Shown: piece after piece, positions 43,594-55,500 of the stretch
Numbering within the stretch: the first letter of the stretch is position 1
How the letters are laid out: each line of letters starts with the position of its first letter
Translations under genes and position numbers: made by a program
DNA from: Saprospiraceae bacterium
GTDB lineage: Bacteria > Bacteroidota > Bacteroidia > Chitinophagales > Saprospiraceae
DNA length: 57,271 nucleotides
NCBI GenBank assembly: GCA_013214355.1
Contig: JABSSL010000028.1
Location: forward strand, 1 to 57,271
Direction of reading: 5' to 3'
The notes under the pieces: generated by a model
Seen by the model: only the letters and a program-made list of their open reading frames with translations
Told to the model about the DNA's origin: nothing
The model's database searches: none

Positions 43594-46500
43594 ATGAGAT
43601 ATCTCAAGTTTATCTTGTCCATCATATGCTTGTTTGTCTTTTCGCATTCCACTATTGCGCAAGGGACCGTCAGAGCCAGACTTATACTCAACAGTGTTTC
43701 CTTCAGCAGAGGGGCTGATCCCTTTGGTAATAAACCCGATCCATCCTGGGTTGTTAATGGCTTCTTAGGTGGTAACTTCAGCGCTACAGGTACCAAATGC
43801 GTCCACCGGAGCAATTCGAATTTTGGAACATTTAACCAAAATACCAATGTATTCGATATGAGTACCACAAATAATGTGGACGTATTTACCAATGGAACGA
43901 TTCTAACAGTCACCTTAAATGCTTGGGAAAATGACCGAGGTAGTGATTGCTCCTATGATTGCTGCGCCTTCCTTGCTAATAATGACGATGACAAAACTTC
44001 AGGAGCTACAACGATCCTGCTAGCAGATGTAATTAGATTTGAAGATGACTCCCATACGTTCGACGTTTCCGGGAATGGATTCAGTGCCAATCTTACCATT
44101 AAGCTAGAGACTTTTGATAGCTATGGCAACAACAATACTTTATCGATTTTAAACGCTAACGGAAGCCAGGCAGCAGGTAACTTCTGTAAAAATGACAACT
44201 ATCGCATTGATGCAAATGTGAACTCAAACTTTAAAAATTATACCTTGACTTGGGAAAAAAGTACAGATGGTGGGAACAACTGGGATTTCGTGGAAACTAC
44301 TTTCAATAGAGATTATATTAATGTAACTGCGACCTACCCCATTACACAATATCAAGTTTATGCTACTTCAAGCCTATGGGAGCAAGCAGCTCCACTAAGC
44401 ACCACTAGCCTTGGAGCCTCCTATGTTTCGGCTCCGGCACCCCCCACCGGCAATCAAATTAGGATTAGCCTTCCAGATTTTTGTGATCAAGGGAGTAATC
44501 CGAAGGGGTCTATTCAGGTTACGGGACTGTCAGGTGCCGGTAATGCCAGTACCTTTGATATATGGCTCTATGAGGGAGATTATACGAATGGAGAAATCAA
44601 TATAGATCGAAAATTAGGTGTGACCAAAGCACAGATCGACGCCAACCCGATTGTTTTTGATAACCTAGACCCTGGAACTTACTCCATTAGAGTGGGTGAG
44701 TTAGGAGAGGAAGCCTTTTGTGTAGGTATACGTGAAAACATAAATGTTCAAGCAGTACCACTGCCTTCCATCATCAGCGCCACCCCAAACAACGCTAGAT
44801 GTAATGGGGATAACGGTAGTGTTAGAATCAGTATTAGTGGCGCATCGGGCGCTAACTTCTATGAATTGATTCCTACCGGAGGAGGTCCTACCCTATCAAC
44901 TACCACCGGTGGTAGCTCTGCTAACATTCCAAATGTTCCAGTCGGAACCTACAATGTCCGGGTTACTAATGGTAGTAGTTGCCAATCTGAAGAGGCCATC
45001 ACGGTCACGGTAAGTGAACCAGAGGTACTTACTGCGGCTATTATCTCTAGTCCTCCTACCGTCGGAGGGGTGGAAATTCCCTGTCGAGGGGACAACACAA
45101 CCGTCACTGCAGCTTTTGATGGAGGAAATGGGGGGTACCGGATTACAGGTGGTGTATACAATCAATTCAATGTTTCTTCTCCAAGAATAGTGACCGTTAA
45201 TTCGAGTACAACCAACTTGAATGTATCTGATTATCGAGGTTGTAGTGTTAACCTCCCCATTAGCTTAACTGAGCCTAGCACTGACCTTTCCGTCACTATT
45301 GGCCCTACTGAACCTAGTATCAGCTGCCAACCTACTGGGGAAGTTAGCTTTTCTGCGAGTGGAGGCATTACCCCCTACACCTATTATCTAAACGGAGATG
45401 ACTCCAATAGCAATACCACAGGCAATTTCACCGGATTATCTGGTGGAAATCATCGTGCTTTTGTTCGTGATGCCGCAGGATGTGTGATGATAGCCAATTT
45501 CTCCATTACACAAACCGCTTCATTGGTCTTTGATACGAAAACCAGCACCCCTGCGACTTGTTGGGGTGACACAGATGGTACGGTGGATTTTTCAGCATCT
45601 GGTGGAGCAGGAACCATTCTTTATTCATTTGATGGAGGGACCTTTAATTCAACTACTAGTTATAGCAATTTGCCAGCTGGAACTTATGAAATCATTGCGC
45701 GGGACGACGAGGGATGCGAACTCATAGAGGAGGTCACTGTAAGTCAACCGGCTAGGATTTTTATGACTAGCATAGATATCACCCAGGTGACCTGCAGTGG
45801 AGAGGTTGCCAGTGCACGTATAGATTTTGATGAGTTTGACGCTGCCTTCTCTTTCCAGGGTGGCTTTCATGAGATTTCTTTTGATGGAGGAGGTACTTGG
45901 CAAAATTTCAATCCCTCTTTCCCTGACGAAGCACCTTTCTTTGTAATCAATAATTTCTTTGTACCAAGAGCTACGCCTTATAATATTAAACTAAGAAATG
46001 CAGAGGGTTGTGAATCTGTCAATACCATTGCTTTCGACTTGCCTGATCCAGGTGTAATGTCAGTAACTAGTGCTACCAGCACAAGTGAGACATGTGTAGG
46101 AGCTAATGATGGGACCATTACCGTACAAGTGGAAGGAGGAAGACCTCCTTATACCATTGAATTGTATAATGGCGGTTCAGTAGTACAAACGGCTACCGAT
46201 GTAGGCCTGGAAAGTGGAACAGCTACGGTTACCTTTACAGGGCTTAGTCCTTCTACCGGAACAAATGGAAATGGAAATGTTGGATATGGTGTAGTGGTAA
46301 CCGACGATAGCCAATCGGCCGGAGCCCTAGGAAACTGCGAGGCCACCTTCCCTAGTACTTTCAGTGCTCCGAGTACGGTCGGAGGATCAGAGGCCTTGAT
46401 CACGGTGGCTGCAGGTAGCGATCCAGAGATTGTAAGTATTGTAAATAATGGCCCATTGCTGAATTGCTTCAATTTTGGGCGCGGCAACAATGGTGAATAT

Positions 46501-49500
46501 ACTATCCAGACTGTTACAGGAGGTACTCCTCCCTACGAGTATTCTAGTGATGGGATAAATTGGCAGAGCAGCAATGTCTTGACTGGTCTATCAGATTTTG
46601 AAACCTTGTACGTCAGAGATGCCAATGGCTGTACGGATTCAGAAACATTTAGCAATAGCAACTTTATCACTCCACCTTCAGTGTCCGGCACCCCTACACA
46701 GGCTGCCACAACTGGCTGTGAACAGGGTATCGCCCAGATCAATATCACAGGAGGAAATGGAGGCCCTTACGTTGTCGAGTTATATGAAGCAGGAGAGTTA
46801 TTCTGCGGAGAGCTTCCATTCGGTGAAGGATTCCGTTCAGAGACCACTTCTGGTTCTTCCGTTACCTTTGAAGATCTCGCCGGGGGTACTTATGAAATAG
46901 CTATTTTGGATCAGGCGACGGGTTGTGTAGACTGCTTAAATCCTAGTTTCACTATCGCAGAAATTGCGGGTCCAACTTTAGCTGTAACAGGAACTACGCT
47001 TGAATCTTGTGCTCCTGGCAACGATGGATCATTTACTTTAACCGTTAGTGGGGGTACACCTCCCTATACAGTGAAAAACAATAATACTAGCTCCACGACG
47101 CTTAGTTCTGCCCCTTTCAATGTTACCTATTCCAGTTTAACGGATTCCCTTCCCAACACCTTCTCTGTAGAAGATGCCACGGGATGTATATCCTACATTA
47201 CTGAAGTGGTTGAAAGAGTGGTTACCATTGATGCTTCAGCAACAGCTACTGATGTAACCGGCTGCGCTGGTGATCCTAGTGGTTCCATAGAGGTGACGGT
47301 CACTGGAGGCCAATCCCCTTATGAAATCGTTTGGTTCTTTGATCAACAGGAAGGTAGCATTGCTTCAAGTGGTGGTTCGCTCACCCGAACTGGTCTCGTA
47401 GCAGAGGAATATGAAATTGGAGTAACGGATGCCAATGGTTGTTTCACCTTAATTTCTGCAATAGTCGAACAACCGAGTGGAGTGTTGGCCGAAGATCCCG
47501 TAACTACCGATGCGACTTGTACCGGGGTAGATGATGGTACAGCTTCTGTTTCCGCTTCCGGCGGAACAGCACCGCTTGAATATTCCTTAGATGGTGGAGC
47601 ATATCAATCAGGCTCTTCTTTCTCTGGCATCGCTCCAGGAGACCACAAGATTACCATTAGAGATGCATCTCTTTGTACCACTGATGTGGATTTCACTATT
47701 GGTGTCGGCGCAGATATCACGGCCATCCCAAGCGTACAGGATGCCAACTGCAATGGAGAATCTAATGGTAGCATTACCATTACACCTTCCGGAGGAGCTG
47801 TACCCTACAGCTATTCCTTAAACGGAGGGGCGGCACAGAGTTCCAACGTCTTTTCTGATTTAGCTGCAGGAACCTATGAAGTAACAGTAACAGATAATAA
47901 TGGATGTTCAGTAGTAGTCAGTACCATTGTAGTGAATGAGCCAGATGTACTGACCGCTACGGTTGAAGTAGTTGCTGATGCCACCTGTCTTGAACCTACC
48001 GGAGTATTAAATGCACTGCCAGTAGGCGGCACAGCTCCATATTCCTATGTTTGGGATGGAAATAACAGTTTAACTAATCAGACCTTAACCAATGCCGCAG
48101 CTGGTCCACATACGGTAGCGATTACCGATGCCAACGGTTGTACCACCAGTGCTTCCGCTAGCATTACAGCCTTTAACCCCATCTCCTTGGAACTAGAATC
48201 ATCCGTAGATGAAGCTTGTGGTCAGGCTAATGGTTCTATCACCGTAACGGTAGTGGATGGCACCGCTCCTTTCAGTTTTACTTGGAGTAATGGTGCACCA
48301 GATAGTCCTACTGCGACTAATCTGACTGCCGGGACCTATACAGTAGATGTGATCGATGCGAATGGATGTGAAGATCAGTTGGTCATCACCATTGGCGAGA
48401 TTGCGCCTCCGAGTTTAGTGATTAATACTACTCAAAATAGCTTGTGCACCGATGGAAATGGTAGCATTACCGTAGCAGCCATTGGTGGAACAGCGCCATT
48501 CCAGTACAATGTAGATGGAGGGACCTTGCAGGACTCTCCCACCTTCGGGGGCTTAGACGCGGGAAGCTATACCTTTACGGTAGTAGATGCCCTTGGTTGT
48601 GAAGCAACTGTGTCTGGTTCCATTAGTTTGGAATTACCCCCTAATGTATCCTTAAATACGATAGATGCTGCCTGTGGGCAGGATGACGGCGAGATTCAAG
48701 CCGTAGTAACGGGTGGCAATCCAAGTTACTCGTACGCTTGGTCTGTTGCAGGTCAAACGGGAGCTGAAATCACCAATCTAGCCCCTGGCACTTACACGGT
48801 CACCGTTACGGATCAGAATGGCTGTGAGGTGATAGAAAGTGCTACGATTAGTGAGATTGCACCTCCAACTATTACCGTTGAAAGTCAGTCGGATGCCACT
48901 TGTGGAGATAGCAATGGGGAAGCTACCGTTAGCGCTGCTGGAGGAACACCTCCCTATGATTATTCTTGGAGTGTTCCAAACCCGAACACAGCAAATGTTT
49001 CCAATCTTCCTGAGGGAACACATTTTGTGACGGTCACAGACAATCGCGGGTGTGAAACGGTGCAAGAAATTGTGATTCAAAACATCTCAGGGCCTTCCAG
49101 CTTAGGTTTTGACGTAACGAATAGTATATGTGAACAAGGAAATGGTTCAATTACGGTCAGCGTCACTGGTGGAACAGCGCCATTTGACTACAATTGGAGC
49201 AACGGCAACCCGAACAATCCCACTGCATCGGGCCTTTCCTCTGGAACTTATATTGTAACTGTGACTGATGCCAATGGGTGTACCATCATAGATCAGGCAA
49301 GTGTAGCGTTCATAGAGAGTCCGTCAATAGCGATTGAAAGCACAGCAAACTCTATCTGCGAAGACGGTAATGGCTCCATCACCGTTGTAGCCAGTGGAGG
49401 AACGCCTCCTTACAATTATAATTGGAGTGGAGGAATTGGAGCTGCTGGCACCACTGTTGCTAATCTGAACGTTGGCACCTATTCGATTACCGTAACCGAT

Positions 49501-52500
49501 GCTAATAATTGTACGGACATTACCACTGCTACCATCAATTTAGAACCCGCACCGATCGGCTTTGTAGAAAGCTTTGATGATTCAGACTGCGGAGGTAATA
49601 ATGGTTTCATCCAGATCGGTATTGTTGGTGGAACGGGGACAGCACCAATTTCCTACAGCTGGAATCACAATGGCAGCTTAAATGATAATGAGGCTACTGG
49701 CTTAGCTCCAGGTACCTATACCGTGACTATTACAGATGCCAACGGCTGTGAAGATATTGTAGAACAAACTATTGGTGAAAGACCAGGTCCTAGTCTTAGT
49801 TTGGGCAGTACCACAGCTGATATATGTGGCCAATCCATTGGAGCGGCAACAGTCATTCCTTCAGGTGGCATAGAACCGTACACCTACGTGTGGTCAGATA
49901 ACCCAGGCGTTAATAGTCCTACCCTATCTGGTGTATTAAGCGGTACCTACACGGTTACGATTACCGATTTCTATGGTTGTTTCTCTAGTTTGGAAGTAAC
50001 CATTGATGAGATCCCTGGTCCTAGCCTAGTACTAGATGGCATTGACGACCTTCCCTGTGTGGAAGGCGAAGTGAGAATTCGGGTTTCCGTTGATGCAGGC
50101 ACCTTCCCATTTGAATATGATTGGAACCACGACTCCTCTTTGAATGGACCTATTGCTTCTGATCTAGGCTCGGGAACCTATACGGTCACTGTCACTGATG
50201 CCAATAACTGTACCGATATACTCGAAGTGGTGGTGGATGATGTTGGTCCGCCTTCCCTGGAAAGAGGCCTCGTAGTGGATAGCGACTGTGGAGCGAACAA
50301 CGGTTCTATCACAGTGATCCCTAGTGGTGGTACGCCACCCTATGAATTCCAATGGGGACAGCTAGGCGTCACCGATGAGCCTACCTTAACCGGAGTACCT
50401 CCCGGCACCTATTTAGTTCAAGTAATTGATGCTAACGGCTGTATAGCTGGTGTTGGTGCTATCGTTGATGAAGTGGGAGGGGCAGAGATTGAAGTGGTAG
50501 AGGTAAATGATTCCGGTTGCGAAAATGATAATGGAAGTATTACGGTCCAAGGAATTGGAGGGGTTGAACCTTATAATTGGGATTGGGATCATGACACAAA
50601 CTTAGACGGCCCTACAGCCACTGGGCTTCCAGGAGGAGACTATACCGTTACCTTAACAGATAACTTCGGTTGCGAACGTTCTTTAACCATTACGGTAGAA
50701 GAAACGGCTCCCTTCGTAGCCACGATTTCCAATGTAGAACCTTCCCTTTGTGAAGATGGCAATGGATCCCTATCTATTAGCGCATCCGGAGGACAAACGC
50801 CTTACTCCATCGATTGGAATATATTACCCAATGGGGCAGGCTTCAATGTGAGTACTCTAGCAGCAGGAAATTATGAGGCTACCGTGACCGATGCTAATGG
50901 TTGCGAAGTCATCCTTAGCCAAGCTGTGCAATTGATCGAAGGACCTAGTGTAGAGATATCACAACAAGGAGACCCTAGCTGCGCTGGACCCGATGGATTT
51001 GTTGATCTTCTAATCACGGGTGGAACTGAGCCTTATGAAATAGACTGGAGTCATGATTCGGGTGTGAATACTGATTTTGCTGGTAACCTCGCGGCGGACG
51101 ACTACAGCATCACCGTAACCGATGCTAATGGTTGTGAAACGGTTGTCTCAACTACCCTAACCGCTCCAATTGATCTAACGCTTGAAGTAACAGGTCAATC
51201 TCCTGAAAATTGCGATCTAGCAGACGGTAGCGCTACTGTCGCCGTAGTTGGCCAGACGGGAGACTTCACCTATAATTGGTCACATGATCAAGACTTAAAT
51301 TCACCTACGGCCACTGGTTTAGCAGCTGACACCTATTCTGTGACCGTAACTGGAGACGGATTCTGTGACGCTATACAAACTATTGAAATCGCCGCTGTAG
51401 CCGGACCAAGCTTGAGTAGTCCTAATACGACGGATAGTGACTGTAATGCCTCCAATGGTTCTATTAGCTTTATGGTATCAGGAGGTACTGAGCCCTACAC
51501 CTACGACTGGGATCATGACAGCGATGTAGATGGTCCGACCGCCGATGGTTTATCCGCTGGGACATTCACCTTAGTGGTGACCGATGCCAATGGCTGTACA
51601 GTAGAAGGAACAGCTACCGTATCTAACCTAGAAGCGCCAACGGCTATCTTTGATCAGATAGTGGATCCTACTTGTCTAGACAATGATGGTTCGCTGAGTG
51701 TCCAGGTGACCGGAGGTGTACAACCTTACACCTATGCCTGGAGCCATAATGGTAATGAAGATGGAGCTACCGTGACTGGACTTGGCGCAGACACCTACAC
51801 CTTAACAGTAACAGATGTGAATGGCTGCCAAAGCATTATTTCCCAAATCTTAGCGGATGATAATCCCCTCCTGCTGGAATTAGTAGAAAAAACTAATTCT
51901 GTTTGTGAGGATGGTAATGGTAGCATATCGGTAGCCGCTTCTGGAGGAACTGCTGGATATTCAATTAGCTGGGATCACGATAGTGGTTTGACGAGCTCAA
52001 TTATCACCGGTCTGAATGCCGGAGACTATACCGCTACCGTCACGGATCAAAATGGCTGTACAAGCTCCTTAACCGTGTCGATAGAATTAGTAGGCGCCCC
52101 CGTACTTACAGTGGCAGATCAAACGGATGCCCAATGTATTGATAATGGTAGTATTACCTTAGCAGTAACTGGTGGTCTTGAACCTTACAGCTACACTTGG
52201 AGTCACAATGATCAATTGAATAGTAATACGGCAACCGGTCTAGCTATCGGATCATATACGGCAACCGTAACAGACGGTAACGGATGTACAGCTACCACGA
52301 CAGTTGAAGTAGAAGGGGAATTGGGACCCGCATTGACCGCTAGTTCCGTCAATCCAGCTTGTACCAATGACAATGGCTCTATTACCATACAAGCTGATGT
52401 AGCATTGGGTCCTTACCAGTATGCCTGGAGTCACGACCAAGATCTGGCCGCTAACGAAGCCACTGGCTTAGCTGCCGGTGAATATACGGTCACAGTGACA

Positions 52501-55500
52501 GGACCAAGCGGATGCCCTTCCACGATTACTGTAGAGTTAATCTTCGAAGAAGGCGTTTCTGCCACCATTGCCAATCAGACAGATAGTGAATGTACAGATG
52601 GAAACGGATCAATTACGATAGAGGCCACTGGAGGTGTTCCTCCATACACCGTGGCCTGGTCACACGATGATAATGTCACTGAATTAAGTTTGGATAATCT
52701 CGTCGCTGGAGACTACAGTGCAACTGTTACGGATGCTAATGGATGTGAAGATATAATCAGTACAAGCATAAGTCTTCAGGAAGGTCCTGCTATAGTATGG
52801 ACAACTGAGGCCGGAGCTTCCTGCGATGACAATAATGGTGCCCTATCTGCTTCTGTCACCGGAGGGGTACCACCTTACACATACGATTGGAGTCATGACG
52901 AGGACCTTGATGGTCCAGTGGCACTAGGGCTAGCACCAGGAGATTATACCTTGAGTGTAACGGATCAAAATGGTTGTACCACTACCCTTTCCAGCACCAT
53001 TCAAGTTGGAGAACTAGGATTAAGCATTACTAGCTTCACCGACCCTAGCTGTAGCGCCTCTACCGATGGAAGCATCACTGCCATGGGAACCGGTGGCGTG
53101 ACGCCTTACTCCTACCTTTGGAGCAATGGTGGAACCGGAGAAACCATCTCTGGACTCGGCGCAGGAACCTATACCGTAACGATGACTGACGCTAGCGGAT
53201 GCGAATCCTCTGCAGAAACTACCTTGACCGCAGCAGATGATCTCGAATTGAACTTTACGGTGCTACAAAATGGATGTGAAGGGGAGAATAATGGCGAAGT
53301 TCAAGTGACGGCAAGTGGTGGTACCGGAAATTATACTTACAGTTGGGATGCTCCCGGCACGCCAACGACTGCAACGATTGCCAATCTAGCACCTGGTGAG
53401 TATGGTGTAACGGTGACGGATGGCAGCGGATGTGGAACTGCCGGTACCGTGACCATTGAAGAAGTCCCAGGTATTTCCCTAGAGCTCAGTTCTACCCCCT
53501 CTTGTTTGGATGCCTTAAATGGAACAGCAAGCGTAGTAGCAAGCGGAGGAACGGGTAATTTCACTTACCTATGGGATGATGCGGATGGACAAACTACCGC
53601 AACAGCAATTAATCTCTTACCTGGCGTCTACACCGTTGTAGTAACGGATGATAATGGATGTACCAGTAGTAATAGCATCTCAGTAAGTGCAGCTCCTGCT
53701 CTATCGCTTGAAGTGACCAATGTCGTTCAACCGGATTGCACCAGCAATCCTTCTGGTTCTATAACAGTAGTTGCTTCCGGAGGAACGGGGGCTATCAGCT
53801 ACCTATGGAATGATGATAATAATCAAACGACAGCTACCGCGACTGGCCTTGATCCTGGCACTTATGAAGTAGTAGCTACCGATGAAAATGGTTGCACGGC
53901 AAATGTTAGTATTGAGATCTTGGCTCCCGGTGACTTAGAGGTAGCCGTTAGTAACATCACACCGCCTAGCTGTGCTGGAGATGCTACTGGATCGGCAACT
54001 GTATTCGTCAATAATGGCTCAGGAGATTATACCTACCTTTGGAACGATGCCGCAGGTCAAACTACGGCCTCCTTGAACAATGTTCCAGCAGGAACCTACC
54101 AAGTCCGGGTAACTGATGCAGCGAATGGTTGTTTTGTAGTGCAAGAGGTAACCATCACCGATCCTGATGTAATTAGCATAAGTCTAATTTCTGCCACCCC
54201 TCCTCCTTGTGGACAAAGCACTGGTGGAGAAGCCTTAGTAGAAGCCAGTGGAGGAGCTGGGAATTACAGTTATAGTTGGAACGATCCAAATGGCCAAAGC
54301 AGTGCCTTCGTCAATAATCTAGCCCCTGGCGATTATGAGGTGACGGTAACCGACGAAAATGCTTGTACCTCTACCCTCTTGGTTACGATTCCAGCCGGCC
54401 AAGAGTTATCGGCTAGTATCACTGATTTCAGTGGGCCAAGTTGTGCCGATGAAAATGATGGTTTTGCTACCGTAACTGTAGTAGGTGGCTCCGCAAACCT
54501 CACCTATCAGTGGAATGATCCCGCCTTCCAAACTACAGCTACAGCTATCGGATTAAGTCCAGGTACTTATACCGTCGAGGTAATGGATGATGGAGACTGT
54601 TCTACCTCCGTGACTATTGAAATTCCAAGTACGCCTGCCCTTAGCATTAGTTTAGCCAGCTCTACTCAACCTAGTTGCTCTGGCTTCAATGATGGGGAGT
54701 TAAGTATTACAATCGCTGGAGGAACCGGTAGTTATACCATTCTTTGGGATGATACCAATGCTCAAACTACCGCAACGGCAAGTAACTTAAGCAGTGGGGT
54801 ATATACGGTTACCGTTACAGATGAAAACGGCTGTGACTTGACAGAAACCTTCGTCTTAGAAGATGCTGCGGCCCTCACTCTATCCTTGGAAACGGTAGAA
54901 GCCACTTGCTTCTCGGGCTCAGCGGACGGTAGCATCACCGCCTCGATCGAAGGGGGTACCGGCCCATACACTTATCAGTGGGATGATCCGGCAGCCCAAA
55001 CAACCGCCACCGCTTCCAACCTAGCAGCCGGAACATACACCCTAATCGTAACCGATGCCAACGGATGTAATATCAGTCAAGCTGTGGACTTAGGAGCCAG
55101 TGCTTCGGAAATACTAGTAACGGAAGGACAAAACAGTCCCTCTTGTGAAGGAGGTAATGATGGTGATATCACGCTTCAAGTTGCAGGAGGAGCTGGAGGT
55201 TTTCAATATGCGTGGTCGAATGGAGCCACTACCGCTTCCTTAACGGATCTAACCGCAGGGACGTACTCCGTAATCATTACCGATGCACAGGGGTGTACGG
55301 CAGAACGTGAATTCATCCTGGAAGATGGTCCGCTCTTCACTGTAGATTTAGGAAATGTAGATACCACCATTTGTGAAGGAGAAGTACTTTTCTTTGACTT
55401 CAGCGATCTGGACTATGACGTGAGCTGGACTGGCCCGAATGGTTTCGTCAGCACGGACAAGATCGTGCTATTGGAAGATGCTGGTCAATACACCGTTGCC

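Noticed and set aside
44761-55332. CRISPR array
   Set aside because: The repeats are about 228 bases, coding and in frame, and vary at DNA level; CRISPR repeats are short, near-identical and non-coding.
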